Counted from the first letter of the stretch, positions 19,850 to 30,626 are shown. The stretch is 64,000 bases of DNA from Burkholderiaceae bacterium (GCA_019234815.1 JAFALA010000007.1:1-64000), one strand, 5' to 3'. Translations and numbers: made by a program. The notes: a model not told the origin generated them from the sequence alone.

Positions 19850-20657
19850 TCAGGATACTCCGCGCGCGCCTCTGGCATTGCGGCTGGCCGTCGCGGCGGC
19901 GATCGCATTCCTGCATTTTCCGATCGCGATCATCGCCCTCTATGCCTTCAATGCCGAGGACAGTGCCTTCACGTTTCCGCCGCACGAATTCACGCTGAAG
20001 TGGTTCCCGCGTGCCTTCGAGCGCATCGACGTGTTGCAGTCCATCGGGCTGTCGCTGGAGGTGGCCCTGATCGCGGCGGGCATCGCCGTGGTGCTGGGGA
20101 CGTTGGCGGCACTGGCCGTGCATGGCCGCAGCTTCGCGGGACGCGACGGCATCAATCTGATGTTCAACCTCCCGATCGCCTTGCCAGGCATCATCACCGG
20201 CATCGCGCTGCTGTCGACCATACGGTTGCTGGATCTTGAGCCGGGCGTGCAGACCCTGGTGCTGGGGCACGCGACCTTCTGCGTGATCCTGGTCTTCAAC
20301 AACGTGATCGCGCGCCTGCGCCGCATGCCGCAGAGCCTGAACGAGGCGTCGATGGACCTGGGCGCAGACGCGTTCAAGACCTTCAGGTATGTGGTCTTGC
20401 CTGGCCTCGGGACAGCCATCATGGCTGGCGGCATCCTGGCGGTCGCGCTGAGTTTCGACGAAATCGTCGTCACCACGTTCACTTCAGGTGCGCAGCGCAC
20501 GCTGCCGATCTGGCTGCTCAATCAATTGGCCAAGCCGCGCGAAATGCCTATCACCAATGTGGTGGCGCTGCTGGTGATCCTGGTGACCACGGTGCCGATC
20601 GTGGCCGCATGGAAGCTGACTGAATCCGGCAGCCATGCGGATGGGGCAGGTAAATAG
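19839..20657 (+). CDS. ABC transporter permease 2, PotC-like
   Basis: 272 residues with six hydrophobic segments and the EAA loop [20 protein letters not shown], ending in the usual LPGLG. It overlaps the first permease gene by 11 nt. PotC-type subunits pair with PotB-type subunits in polyamine importers. The substrate is inferred from family and from the adjacent aldehyde dehydrogenase. Confidence 0.9.
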   Translation: MHSDQDTPRAPLALRLAVAAAIAFLHFPIAIIALYAFNAEDSAFTFPPHEFTLKWFPRAFERIDVLQSIGLSLEVALIAAGIAVVLGTLAALAVHGRSFAGRDGINLMFNLPIALPGIITGIALLSTIRLLDLEPGVQTLVLGHATFCVILVFNNVIARLRRMPQSLNEASMDLGADAFKTFRYVVLPGLGTAIMAGGILAVALSFDEIVVTTFTSGAQRTLPIWLLNQLAKPREMPITNVVALLVILVTTVPIVAAWKLTESGSHADGAGK

Positions 20658-20707
20658 AGTTTGTCATCACGCCGTCAACGGCAGAACCCGCGAACAAGGA
20701 CAAGGCA

Positions 20708-22132
20708 ATGAGAACTGAAATCTTTATCAATGGCCAATTCGTGACCGGTGAGGAGCAGGAAGAAGTCATCTACAGCCCTGCCACGGGCGAACCCATCGGC
20801 AAGGTCAGGGAAGCATCGCTGACACAGATCGAGTTGGCCGTGCATTCGGCGCAGAAGGCGTATCCGTCCTGGAGCAAGACCACGCCCAAGGATCGCGCGC
20901 GCCTGCTGCTGAAGCTGGCCGACAAGATCGAGCAGAACGCGGAAGTGCTGGCTCGCATTGAATCACTCAATTGCGGCAAGCCTTATCTGGCAGCGCTGAA
21001 TGACGAGATGCCGGCCATCGCCGACGTCTTCCGGTTCTTTGCCGGCGCGGCGCGGACCATGTCCGGCATGACGGCGGGCGAGTACCTGTCGGGCCATACC
21101 AGCATGATCCGGCGCGACTCCCTGGGCGTGGTGGCTTCGATCGCGCCCTGGAACTACCCCTTGCTGATGGCCGCCTGGAAAGTGGCACCGGCCGTGGCTG
21201 CAGGCAACACCATCGTATTGAAACCCTCGGAACAGACGCCGCTGTCCACACTGAAGCTCGCCGAATTCATTGCCGAGATTTTCCCGCCTGGGGTGATCAA
21301 CGTGGTCTGCGGCCGTGGCGAATCGGTGGGCTCTCCATTGATCCGGCAGGATGCCGTGCGCATGATTTCCGTCACCGGCGACGTGTCCACGGGCCAGAAG
21401 GTGCTGGAGGCCGCGACCCGTGGCATCAAGCGCACGCACCTGGAACTGGGCGGCAAGGCGCCGGCCATCATTTTCGACGACGCTGATATTCCCGCTGCGA
21501 TCGAAGGCATCCGCACCTTCGGCTATTACAACGCCGGCCAGGATTGCACCGCAGCATGCCGTGTCTACGCGCAGCAAGGGGTGTACGAGCGCTTTGTCGC
21601 CGACCTGGCCGCCGCCGTGTCGACCATACGTATCGGGGAGCAGAACGACGTGGGCGTGGAGATGGGGCCGTGCATCACCGAGCGTCAGCGCTCTCGCGTG
21701 GCCAGTTTCGTGGAGCGCGCGCGCCAGTCGTCCCACATCGAGGTGCTGTGTGGTGGCAAGGAGGCGCAGCGCCGCGGCTTCTTCTACGAACCCACTGTCA
21801 TTGCAGGTGCGCGCCAGAGCGACGAAATCGTGCGCAAGGAAATCTTCGGCCCGGTGGTGTCCGTCACGCCGTTCAAGGACATCGACGATGCCATCGCGCT
21901 GGCCAACGATTCCGATTACGCCCTGGCCTCATCGGTATGGTCCAAGGACGTGGCCAAGTCCATGCGCGTGGCGGCGGAACTCCAATACGGCACCACCTGG
22001 GTCAACACCCATTTCATGCTGGTCAGCGAAATGCCTCACGGCGGCATGAAGAAGTCAGGCTATGGCAAGGACCAGTCCGTCTATGCGCTGGAAGAGTACA
22101 CCTGCACCCGTCACGTGATGGTGAAACTTTGA
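20708..22132 (+). CDS. NAD-dependent aldehyde dehydrogenase, aminobutyraldehyde type
   Basis: 474 residues, usual for the family. Catalytic Cys280 (in GQDCTAACR), general base Glu246 (LELGGK) and Asn149 (PWNYPLL) are present. The sequence is closest to gamma-aminobutyraldehyde / 1-pyrroline dehydrogenases (PatD/YdcW), which oxidise the aldehyde made from putrescine. An AAGGACAAGGC stretch precedes the ATG. Placement behind a polyamine importer fits polyamine breakdown, but no aminotransferase or amine oxidase is nearby. Confidence 0.85.
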   Translation: MRTEIFINGQFVTGEEQEEVIYSPATGEPIGKVREASLTQIELAVHSAQKAYPSWSKTTPKDRARLLLKLADKIEQNAEVLARIESLNCGKPYLAALNDEMPAIADVFRFFAGAARTMSGMTAGEYLSGHTSMIRRDSLGVVASIAPWNYPLLMAAWKVAPAVAAGNTIVLKPSEQTPLSTLKLAEFIAEIFPPGVINVVCGRGESVGSPLIRQDAVRMISVTGDVSTGQKVLEAATRGIKRTHLELGGKAPAIIFDDADIPAAIEGIRTFGYYNAGQDCTAACRVYAQQGVYERFVADLAAAVSTIRIGEQNDVGVEMGPCITERQRSRVASFVERARQSSHIEVLCGGKEAQRRGFFYEPTVIAGARQSDEIVRKEIFGPVVSVTPFKDIDDAIALANDSDYALASSVWSKDVAKSMRVAAELQYGTTWVNTHFMLVSEMPHGGMKKSGYGKDQSVYALEEYTCTRHVMVKL

Positions 22133-22139
22133 TCCGGCA

Positions 22140-23615
22140 ATGACCACCATGAATGCAATGACCGACAGTCATCTGGACGCGGACACCGCGCAGCTCAAGG
22201 CCCTGGGTTACAGCAGCGACTTCGAGAGGTCCATGAGCTTGAGCGAGAACTTCTCGCTGGGCTTCACCTACCTTTCTCCTGTGGTCGGGGTGTATTCGGT
22301 ATTTGCCGTTGCGCTGGCCGCCGGCGGCCCGGCCATGTTTTGGACCTACCTGCTGGTGGGGCTGGGGCAGTTGATGGTGTGCCTCGTCTTTGGCGAGGTG
22401 GTCGCGCAGTTCCCCATTTCCGGCGGCCTGTACCCTTGGGCGCGCCGTCTGGTGGGCACGCGCTGGGCCTGGATGGCGGGGTGGATCTATCTCTGGGCGC
22501 TTTGGACCAGCATTGCGGCGGTGGCGGTGGGCGGTGCGCCGTTCGTGGCGCAGCTGCTCAACATCGAACTGGGGAATGGCGCGATCGCTGGTATCGCGGT
22601 GGTGGCGATCTGCTGCACCACGGTGTTGAACCTGAGTGGCACCCGCCTGCTTGCCCGTGTGGCGATGTTCGGCTTCATTTGCGAGCTGCTGGGCGCCATC
22701 GCCGTGGGCGCCTACCTGTTGTTCTTTGCGCGCAGGCAGGACTTGTCCGTTCTTTTCAATACCTACCATTTCGGCAGGGGTGTGGATTACCTGCCCGCCT
22801 TGCTTGCGGCATCCGTGGGGGCCACGTTTTGCTATTACGGCTTCGAGGCCTGCGGCGACGTGGCGGAAGAGACGCCCAATCCTGGCCAGACCATTCCACG
22901 CGCCATGCGGATGACGGTCTATGTGGGGGGGGCCGCGGCCATGCTGGTGTGCCTGGCGCTGCTGTTGGCTGTGCCTGACATGCAGGCGGCCATTTCAGGC
23001 CAGGATGCCGATCCGGTCACGACCGTGCTCAAGACGGCGTTGGGTGACACGGGCTACCGAATCGTCATCGGCATCGTGCTGGTGTCGTTCTTCTCGTGCC
23101 TGCTGAGCCTGCAGGCCGCCGCCAGCCGCCTGCTGTTTTCGTATGCGCGAGACGACATGATCGTCGGCAGCGCTGCCTTGAAGCAACTGTCGGGCAATAA
23201 CGTGCCCTCGCGTGCGCTGGTCCTGGCCGGACTGATTCCCATGGGCATTGCGGTGATGGGCTACTTCATGGAGAACGCCATCAAGACCATCATCATGTTC
23301 GGATCGATGGGCATCTACGTCGGCTTTCAGATGATCGTGCTGGGCGCCTTGTACGCGCGCTGGAAGGGCTGGAAACCCAGCGGCAAGTTCACCTTGGGTG
23401 CCTGGGCCTGGCCGGTAAACACATTTGCCCTGGTGTTTGGCATCGGCGCCATCGTCAACCTGGCTTGGCCGCGCTCGCCCAATGACCCGTGGTTCCTGAA
23501 CTTTGGCATGGCTCTGACGCTCTCCATCGTGTTGGCGCTGGGTTTGACCTACATGCTGGTGGCCAAGCCCCACGGCCGGGGCAATGCACCCTCGGGAGAC
23601 GCCATCCCGCGCTGA
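22140..23615 (+). CDS. APC-family amino acid / amine permease
   Basis: 491 residues with about twelve membrane helices. The N-terminal region (LGYSSDFERSMSLSENFSLG, then YLSPVVGVYSV) is typical of the ACT subgroup of the APC superfamily, which includes GABA, choline and amine permeases. It begins 7 bp after the dehydrogenase gene. It gives the locus a second uptake route besides the ABC importer, perhaps for the pathway intermediate. Confidence 0.85.
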   Translation: MTTMNAMTDSHLDADTAQLKALGYSSDFERSMSLSENFSLGFTYLSPVVGVYSVFAVALAAGGPAMFWTYLLVGLGQLMVCLVFGEVVAQFPISGGLYPWARRLVGTRWAWMAGWIYLWALWTSIAAVAVGGAPFVAQLLNIELGNGAIAGIAVVAICCTTVLNLSGTRLLARVAMFGFICELLGAIAVGAYLLFFARRQDLSVLFNTYHFGRGVDYLPALLAASVGATFCYYGFEACGDVAEETPNPGQTIPRAMRMTVYVGGAAAMLVCLALLLAVPDMQAAISGQDADPVTTVLKTALGDTGYRIVIGIVLVSFFSCLLSLQAAASRLLFSYARDDMIVGSAALKQLSGNNVPSRALVLAGLIPMGIAVMGYFMENAIKTIIMFGSMGIYVGFQMIVLGALYARWKGWKPSGKFTLGAWAWPVNTFALVFGIGAIVNLAWPRSPNDPWFLNFGMALTLSIVLALGLTYMLVAKPHGRGNAPSGDAIPR

Positions 23616-23721
23616 GCATTCGAGTTCCCATCCTTGAATCGCTGGACTCCACCCGGAGTTGCGATGCGAGGCCTTTACTGCAAGGTTCAACCTTCAATTT
23701 GAAGCATTCACAGGAGAAGCA

Positions 23722-25671
23722 ATGACGTCTAAAAAGATCGCACAGCTCAAATGCATCCGGTTTGCAGCAGTGCCGGCAGCGATTCTGTGCGCGTTTTCCG
23801 CGCATGCGGAGCCCTTCGACACCGGTTCCTGGAAAGGTGCCCTGGATACCCAGATCACGGTCGGGGCAGGATTTCGCTTGCGCGACCCCGCGGGCTACCT
23901 GATTGGTGACCCGACAGTGAATTCTGGTGCGGCCACCGGTGTCTGGTCGTTCGGCGACAACGGCGACCTGAACTACAAGAAGAACCACGCGTTCTCTGGC
24001 TACGTCAAGCTGACGTCCGAACTGCTCGCACACAATGAGCCAACGGGGCTGGACATCATGGCGCGCGGAACGGCGTTCTACGACCCGGTCGCCGCCGATA
24101 CCTACAGAACGGAATTGTCCGGCGATGCGGCGGCACAGGTCGTGCACAACACCCAACTGCTGGACCTGTGGGTAGGCCACAAGTTCTCCGTCGACGACAA
24201 GCAGTGGCGCGTGCGCGTGGGCAACCAGGTGATCAACTGGGGCGAGAGCGTGTTCCTGTTTGGCGGCATCAATGCCAGCAGTGCGATCGACTTCCAGAAA
24301 TCCCTGATCCCTGGCACGCAGATCAAGGAGTATGTGCTGCCTGCGCCGCTGATTTCCGTGGCAGGGCAGTTGGGGGATGGATGGAATGCCGAGGGCTACT
24401 ACCAAATGTTCTGGAACCAGAACAAGTACCCCGCCATCGGCAGCTACTGGTCAACGTCTGACTTTTTTGGCCGCGGTGTTTCCGACGCGGTCACGTTCTG
24501 GACCGCCAATCCCAATCTCGCGGGCCTGGACGCCGCAGCCTTCGCGCGCCTGAATAGCGTGAGCGGCAATTTCTGCAATTCCGCAGGTACCAATTGCATC
24601 ACCAGCCTGGGCGGTGCCACGGGACGCGGCGGTGCTGCGGCGACGGGCCGGATTTCTTCAGTCACGCTGGCGCAGATCAACAGCGACATCCTGAACGGGT
24701 ATTACGCGAACTACCCGACCAATGCGACCAATCCGGCCATTGGCGCCGTTTGGGGGGCGGGTACCTTGCCGACGATCAACCCTGGCAACAGCGGTCAATT
24801 CGGCCTGGCGTTGCACCGCAAGGCGGAGGGCTCGACGGTCGACTACGGGCTCTATTACCTGCATTACACGGACAAGTCGCCCGTGTTCAGCATCGTGGGT
24901 GACAGCACCGTGTCCGCCGGTGTCGATTACCAGGCCTCGTACCTGAAGAACCGCGATCTCTTCGGCGTGAGCACCAATTTCCCGCTGGGTCCCTGGGCCA
25001 TCGGCGCGGAACTGTCGTACCGGCCGCGCGATGCGGTGGGGCTGTCGGGTTGTTATAACGCCGGATCGACCGTGCTGTCAGCGGCGAACGCAGCGGTGGT
25101 AGCGAACTGTCCGCTGTACAAGGACATGCAGAAATACGAGACCCACCTCACCGCTACACTGACCTTGACACCCAGCGACAACCCCACAGTCATGGACTTC
25201 CTGAAGGCCGACAGCGCCACGCTGACGGCCGAAGGGGTGTTGACCTATTACCCGGGCGTCAAGCCCTTGATGTCGCAAACCCTGTCTGGCGGCACGGTCG
25301 TGACCCAGGCCGTCGCCGCTGGCGGCCTGGCCTGGACCGATTCACAGGGCAATCTGGTGGGGGTTGGAACGCCCAAGTCCGCTGGCGCCATCGTGGATTT
25401 CAATTGGACCTACGACGGCACCATCTTCGCGGGATGGCAGATCACGGCGGGTGCGACCTACTTCAATGCATTCCACGGCTATACACCCAACCCGGCGGGC
25501 AGCTATCTGCAAGGCGCGCAGTCTATCAATTACTACCTGCTGATCAACCAGAACCCGACGATCTGGCAGGCCGGCTTCAATCTCACGCGCTTCTTCGGTG
25601 GCGACATTGCGGGCGCCCAACCCTACAAGGACCGCGACATGGTAGGCGCCTTCGTCACCTACAACTTCTGA
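23722..25671 (+). CDS. DUF1302 outer-membrane protein
   Basis: 649 residues with a Sec signal peptide ending in FSAHA. The mature part is rich in alternating beta strands with many Tyr, Trp and Asn, and contains the family stretch VRVGNQVINWGES. The final residue is Phe, as in outer-membrane barrels. AGGAGA at 23712 precedes the start. DUF1302 proteins are predicted barrels found next to DUF1329 proteins and RND pumps; the transported compound is not known. First gene of a four-gene module. Confidence 0.88.
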   Translation: MTSKKIAQLKCIRFAAVPAAILCAFSAHAEPFDTGSWKGALDTQITVGAGFRLRDPAGYLIGDPTVNSGAATGVWSFGDNGDLNYKKNHAFSGYVKLTSELLAHNEPTGLDIMARGTAFYDPVAADTYRTELSGDAAAQVVHNTQLLDLWVGHKFSVDDKQWRVRVGNQVINWGESVFLFGGINASSAIDFQKSLIPGTQIKEYVLPAPLISVAGQLGDGWNAEGYYQMFWNQNKYPAIGSYWSTSDFFGRGVSDAVTFWTANPNLAGLDAAAFARLNSVSGNFCNSAGTNCITSLGGATGRGGAAATGRISSVTLAQINSDILNGYYANYPTNATNPAIGAVWGAGTLPTINPGNSGQFGLALHRKAEGSTVDYGLYYLHYTDKSPVFSIVGDSTVSAGVDYQASYLKNRDLFGVSTNFPLGPWAIGAELSYRPRDAVGLSGCYNAGSTVLSAANAAVVANCPLYKDMQKYETHLTATLTLTPSDNPTVMDFLKADSATLTAEGVLTYYPGVKPLMSQTLSGGTVVTQAVAAGGLAWTDSQGNLVGVGTPKSAGAIVDFNWTYDGTIFAGWQITAGATYFNAFHGYTPNPAGSYLQGAQSINYYLLINQNPTIWQAGFNLTRFFGGDIAGAQPYKDRDMVGAFVTYNF

Positions 25672-25708
25672 TCATTGCTTACGCTTAATCCAAGAAAGGC
25701 AAATCTCC

Positions 25709-27097
25709 ATGAAACGAATTCATTTCAAGATATCCGTGGTTGCGGCGGCGCTGTTGGCCACCATGGCTGCCCATGCCGGCGTCACCGCCGAAGAGGTGGC
25801 TCAACTCGGCAAGACCCTGACGCCGGTCGGTGCCGATCCCAACGGCAACAAGGACGGCACCATTCCAAAATGGGGCGGCGCGACAGACAAGCCCGTCGGC
25901 AACTGGACCTATGGCAAGAATCGCATCGAGTACTGGAAACACAAGGACGAAAAACCTCTGTTCGTCATCGACGCCTCCAACGTCGACAAGTACAAGGACA
26001 AGCTGACCCCGGGCCAGGTGGGCATGATCACTTCGCTGAAAGGCTACGAGATGCGCGTGTATCCCACGCACCGCGATTGCTCCTACCCGGACTTCGTGCT
26101 CGACAACACGGCCAAGGGCGCGATCAAGTCCAAGATCGCGGCCAATGGCTGGTCGCTCGAAGAGGCCTCGCTGCCGGGCGTTCCTTTCCCCATCCCCAAG
26201 TCCGGTATCGAGGCGGTGTGGAACTACCTGATGCGTTACCAGGGCGTGGGAATCTGGTGGCCGGATGCCTACACCACCGTGTCGCCCAAGCCCGGTTCGA
26301 CCGCAGGCATCGTCACGCGCTGGGACCAGATGTCGTACTACCCCTGGGGCCGCAAGGGAACGCAGTCGCCATCGCAGGTCCACGGCATCCAGCAGGGCTT
26401 CTATTACGGATTCACGGAACCCGTGGCCCTGGCCGGCCAGAAGCTGATCCAGACTTATTTCTTCGACAAGGACGTGGAGTCGTTCTACTACTTCACCGGT
26501 CAGCGCCGCGTGCGCCGCCTGCCGTCCTACGCGTATGACACGCCGCTGATCGGCTTCGAGAACCAGTACCCGAACGATTCCCTGTTCATGTACTACGGCA
26601 ATCCGGATCGCTTCGACTGGAAGGTTGTCGGCAAGAAGGAAATCTATATCCCGTACTCGGCGTTCGAATCGGTGAATCTGAAGCACCGTGCGCAGGGCAT
26701 GGGGCCTTACATCGACAACGAGGTGCGGCGCTACGAGTTGCATCGCGTGTGGGTGATCGAGGGCGACTTGAAGGCCGGCGCACGTCACAGCACACCCAAG
26801 AAGGTGCTGTACCTTGATGAAGACACCTGGCTGGCCGCTGCCGCCGAGGAGTACGACACCAAGGGCACGCTGTGGCGCCACAAGGAGGCAGGCATCATGC
26901 CGGCCTGGGAAATCGGTTCCTGCGAGAACGCCACGCTGGTGTTCTTCCATGACTTCTCCAACGGCCGCTATGTCACGGACTCCAATGTCCTCGGTGGCGG
27001 CAAGGACACCAAGTTCCTGTCCGACGAGAAGGAAGATCCGCGCTTCAGCATGAATTTCTACACGCCAGAGAATCTGCGAAGCATCAGTGAACGTTGA
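25709..27097 (+). CDS. DUF1329 periplasmic / outer-membrane protein
   Basis: 462 residues with signal peptide MKRIHFKISVVAAALLATMAAHA. The family resembles LolB-like lipid-binding folds and nearly always follows a DUF1302 gene. Aromatic-rich strands continue to the C-terminus. A plausible role is carrying a hydrophobic compound between membranes (inference). It starts 37 bp after the DUF1302 stop. Confidence 0.87.
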   Translation: MKRIHFKISVVAAALLATMAAHAGVTAEEVAQLGKTLTPVGADPNGNKDGTIPKWGGATDKPVGNWTYGKNRIEYWKHKDEKPLFVIDASNVDKYKDKLTPGQVGMITSLKGYEMRVYPTHRDCSYPDFVLDNTAKGAIKSKIAANGWSLEEASLPGVPFPIPKSGIEAVWNYLMRYQGVGIWWPDAYTTVSPKPGSTAGIVTRWDQMSYYPWGRKGTQSPSQVHGIQQGFYYGFTEPVALAGQKLIQTYFFDKDVESFYYFTGQRRVRRLPSYAYDTPLIGFENQYPNDSLFMYYGNPDRFDWKVVGKKEIYIPYSAFESVNLKHRAQGMGPYIDNEVRRYELHRVWVIEGDLKAGARHSTPKKVLYLDEDTWLAAAAEEYDTKGTLWRHKEAGIMPAWEIGSCENATLVFFHDFSNGRYVTDSNVLGGGKDTKFLSDEKEDPRFSMNFYTPENLRSISER

Positions 27098-27186
27098 ACT
27101 TAGCGAAGGCGCCAGCCGCATCGAAGCTCGTATCACGAAGTTCGGTGGAGCTGGCGGGCAAGATTCGCCATGACTGGAATGACGAT

Positions 27187-29538
27187 ATGAATTTGAAGCG
27201 GCTTGAGAATCTGTTGTTTGCCAAGCGTGCGATCGTGGTGACGGTCTTGGCTTTGCTTACCCTGATGATGGGCGTCTTTGCCGTGCGGCTTAGGATGGAT
27301 GCGGGCTTTGATAAGCAACTGCCCCTGAACCACGAATACGTGGCGACCTTCCTGAAATACCGCGATCAACTTTTCGGCGCCAACCGTCTGACGGTGGTCG
27401 TGAAGGCGCGCAAGGGCGAGATCTGGACGGACGAGGGCTTGAAGCGCCTGTACGACGTCACGCAGGCCGTGACCTTCCTGCCCAACGTCGACCGTCTCGG
27501 TGTTCAATCGCTGTGGACGCCCAACAGCTTCGTCAACGAGATCACCGATGAAGGCTTTCGTGCGCAGCCCGTCATTCCGGGCACGGTCACCAAGGACCAG
27601 CTGAGTCCGGAGGTCATACAGGACATCAAGCGCGCCACCAATGCCGGCGGCTTCGTCGGCACGCTGGTGTCGCATGACCAGAACAGCGCCATGATCACCG
27701 CCGAGATCGGCGATGTGGACAAGGATGGTCAGCGCCTCGACTACGTGGCGTACAACAGGATCCTCGACGAAAAGATCCGCAAGGAGTTCGAGGACGACAA
27801 GTTTGAAATCCAGATCACAGGGTTTGCCAAGCAGGTCGGTGACATTGCCGAAGGCGCAGCGTCGGTGATGCAGTTCTGCGCGGTCGCGCTGCTGCTCACG
27901 GCCCTGGCCGTGTACTGGTACTGCCACTCGGTGCGGCTGACCTTGCTGCCCATCGCGTGCTCGCTCACCTCGCTGGTGTGGCAGTTCGGCACCTTGCGTC
28001 TGATGGGCTACGGGCTCGACCCCTTGGCGGTGCTGGTGCCTTTCCTGGTGTTTGCCATCGGCGTGTCGCATGGTGTTCAGCAGATCAACTTCATCGTGCG
28101 GGAGATTGCCCACGGCAAGTCGACCATGGACGCGGCGCGCGCCAGTTTCAGCGGCTTGCTGGTGCCTGGCACCCTGGCGCTGATCACGGCCCTGGTGTCG
28201 TTCGTGACGCTGCTGCTGATCCCGATTCAGATGGTGAAGGAACTGGCCATCATTTCGTCGATCGGCGTGGGCTACAAGATCATCACCAATCTTGTGCTGC
28301 TGCCGCTGGCTGCATCCTTCTTCCATTTCAGCAAGGATTACGCCGTCAGCGCGATGGCCAAGCGGGAGCAGCGCTCCAACTGGTTGCGCGGCCTGGCTCA
28401 TGTTGCAGAGCCGCGCAATGCCGTGATCGTGGCATTGGCGACCTGCGCCATCTTTGGCGTGGCGGTCTGGCAGAGCAGGGACCGTGTGGTCGGCACCGTT
28501 CAGCCGGGGGCGCCGGAGCTGCGCGAGGACTCGCGCTTCAATCAGGACGCCAGCTCGATCGCTGCTTCTTATGACCTTGGCCTGGATTGGCTGACCGTCG
28601 TGTTCGAGGCGCCCGAGAACTCGCTGCAGAACGTGGCCATCGGCAAGTTCCAGGATGACTTTGTCGCAGCCATCGAGCATGTCGAGGGCGTGCAGGCCGT
28701 CAAGTCGTTCGCCGACCAGCTTCGCACCTACAACCAGGGCTACAACGAGGGCAGCCCGAAAATGAACGTGGTGCCGCTGGACCCCGTCAACTACGCCGGC
28801 CTGACCACCGAGATTGCTCGCGGGCGGGGCTACGTCAGCACCGATGCGAGTATGTCGGCGGTACACATCTATTTGGCCGACCACAAGGCCACGACGATCA
28901 ATCGGGTCATTGCCGCCATCAAGGACTACCGTGCCGCCAACAAGCTCGAAGGCGTCACGATCCGGCTCGCATCCGGCAATGCGGGTGTGTTGGCTGCCAT
29001 CAACGAGGAGGTCGAACGCAGCGAGATTCCGATGATGCTGAATGTCTACGCAGCCATCGCCATCCTCGTGCTGCTGGCCTACCGCGACATCCGGGCCGTG
29101 ATCGCATGCTGCCTGCCGCTGACGGTGTCGACCTTCATCGGCTACTGGTTCATGAAGGAAATGCAGATTGGTTTGACGGTGGCCACCTTGCCGGTGATGG
29201 TGCTGGCGGTCGGCATTGGCGTGGACTATGCGTTCTACATCTACAACCGCCTGCAAAGCCATCTTGCAGATGGGGAGTCGATCCGCAAGGCCCTGGAGAC
29301 GTCGATTCTCGAGGTCGGCATGGCGACCATCTTCACGGCCATCACGCTGGCCATCGGCGTGGCCACCTGGTCGTTCTCGCAGCTCAAGTTTCAGGCCGAC
29401 ATGGGCAAGTTGCTGGCCTTCATGTTTATCGTGAACCTGGTGATGGCCATGACGGCACTGCCGGCCTTTGCCTTGCTGCTTGAAAAGCTGGCACCCCGCA
29501 GCGGACCCGTCCGCAAGTCCGGTATGTTTGACCATTGA
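27187..29538 (+). CDS. RND-superfamily transporter of the MMPL / HAE3-like type
   Basis: 783 residues from this start. Twelve helices form two groups, each after a large periplasmic loop, and the middle helices carry FAIGVSHGVQQ and AVGIGVDYAFYIYNR, the typical duplicated fourth-helix motif. It is much shorter than AcrB-type pumps and has no adaptor gene. I chose the ATG at 27187 because the membrane helix follows directly; a TTG at 27094 overlapping the DUF1329 stop is possible. Third gene of the module. Confidence 0.87.
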   Translation: MNLKRLENLLFAKRAIVVTVLALLTLMMGVFAVRLRMDAGFDKQLPLNHEYVATFLKYRDQLFGANRLTVVVKARKGEIWTDEGLKRLYDVTQAVTFLPNVDRLGVQSLWTPNSFVNEITDEGFRAQPVIPGTVTKDQLSPEVIQDIKRATNAGGFVGTLVSHDQNSAMITAEIGDVDKDGQRLDYVAYNRILDEKIRKEFEDDKFEIQITGFAKQVGDIAEGAASVMQFCAVALLLTALAVYWYCHSVRLTLLPIACSLTSLVWQFGTLRLMGYGLDPLAVLVPFLVFAIGVSHGVQQINFIVREIAHGKSTMDAARASFSGLLVPGTLALITALVSFVTLLLIPIQMVKELAIISSIGVGYKIITNLVLLPLAASFFHFSKDYAVSAMAKREQRSNWLRGLAHVAEPRNAVIVALATCAIFGVAVWQSRDRVVGTVQPGAPELREDSRFNQDASSIAASYDLGLDWLTVVFEAPENSLQNVAIGKFQDDFVAAIEHVEGVQAVKSFADQLRTYNQGYNEGSPKMNVVPLDPVNYAGLTTEIARGRGYVSTDASMSAVHIYLADHKATTINRVIAAIKDYRAANKLEGVTIRLASGNAGVLAAINEEVERSEIPMMLNVYAAIAILVLLAYRDIRAVIACCLPLTVSTFIGYWFMKEMQIGLTVATLPVMVLAVGIGVDYAFYIYNRLQSHLADGESIRKALETSILEVGMATIFTAITLAIGVATWSFSQLKFQADMGKLLAFMFIVNLVMAMTALPAFALLLEKLAPRSGPVRKSGMFDH

Positions 29539-29550
29539 ACGAGAGTATTC

Positions 29551-30567
29551 ATGGCTATGAACCATTCAATCCGTCGATTGGCAAGTGCGCTCGCCGCCGC
29601 GTTCCTGTCGTGCTCTGTCTGGGCGCAAGGTGAGGGCGCCGACTTCGCTGCCACCTTGGGCAAGCTGCCCGCAGCGCATGCCCCGCAGGCGACACAGGTC
29701 CTGATGCTCGGCGCCACCAGGGCAGGCAAGCGGTTGGTGGCCGTGGGCGACCGTGGATTGGTCATCCTGTCCGACGATGATGGCAAGACCTACCGGCAGG
29801 CGCGCACGGTGCCTACGCGAGCGACCTTGACGGCAGTCTGGGCGGCCGATGCCTCGCATTTTTTTGCGGTGGGGCACTGGGGCGTGATCCTCGCCAGCGC
29901 CGATGCAGGCGAGACCTGGACCTTGCAGCGGTCCGATTTCAGCGCCGATCAGCCTTTGTTCTCGGTGTGGTTCAAGGATGCCCGGCACGGCGTCGCGGCG
30001 GGCCTGTTTTCATTGCTGCTGGTCACCAGCAACGGTGGCACGACATGGGATCCGGTCAAGATGCCGGCGCCACTCAACAACAAGGGCGACCTGAACCTGT
30101 ACAAGTTGTTCCCTGGTGTCGATGGTGACGTCTGGCTTGCAGCCGAGCAGGGCATGGTGTATCGCTCCAAGGACCTGGGCCAAAGCTGGACGGCTTTTCC
30201 CACGGGTGCCAAAGGCACGTTTTGGGCGGGCGCAGTCTTGCCAAACGGCACAGTTGTCGTGGGCGGGCTAACAGGACGGGTGATGCTGAGCGATGACCAG
30301 GGCAAAACCTGGCACGAATCAGAATCCGGCACGAAGAGCTCGATCACGGACATGATGGCCATTCCAGACGTCGGGTTGTTTGCAGTGGCCTTGGACGGCA
30401 TCTCACTACTGAGCTTGGACGGGGGGCACACCTTTAGGACTGCCCAGCTGACGGATCAGCGCCCTTTGACGGCCTTGGCGTTGAAATCCGACGGAAAGGT
30501 CGCGGCTTACTCGCAAAATGGGGTTGTCAACGACTTAATAATGCCCAGTGCTGTCGCTGGCAAATGA
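29551..30567 (+). CDS. YCF48-like beta-propeller protein, secreted
   Basis: 338 residues with a signal peptide ending near VWA. At least five repeats of the BNR/YCF48 type are visible, each with a DDGKTY, DAGETWT, NGGTTWD, DLGQSWT, DQGKTWH or DGGHTF turn, indicating a beta-propeller. It closes the DUF1302-DUF1329-RND operon 12 bp after the pump. Such propellers may serve as assembly or docking factors; the role here is unproven. Confidence 0.87.
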   Translation: MAMNHSIRRLASALAAAFLSCSVWAQGEGADFAATLGKLPAAHAPQATQVLMLGATRAGKRLVAVGDRGLVILSDDDGKTYRQARTVPTRATLTAVWAADASHFFAVGHWGVILASADAGETWTLQRSDFSADQPLFSVWFKDARHGVAAGLFSLLLVTSNGGTTWDPVKMPAPLNNKGDLNLYKLFPGVDGDVWLAAEQGMVYRSKDLGQSWTAFPTGAKGTFWAGAVLPNGTVVVGGLTGRVMLSDDQGKTWHESESGTKSSITDMMAIPDVGLFAVALDGISLLSLDGGHTFRTAQLTDQRPLTALALKSDGKVAAYSQNGVVNDLIMPSAVAGK

Positions 30568-30626
30568 ACGTCAGCTTGCTCACGTCAAAGTCAATATCAG
30601 TAACCGTGATCGGAGCAGGCCAAGGT

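Noticed and set aside
27133-29565. An open frame of 810 codons on the minus strand opposite the MMPL-type RND gene
   Set aside because: Its product is Arg/His/Gln-rich with no domain, and the plus strand encodes a clear membrane transporter. It is a shadow of high-GC codon use.
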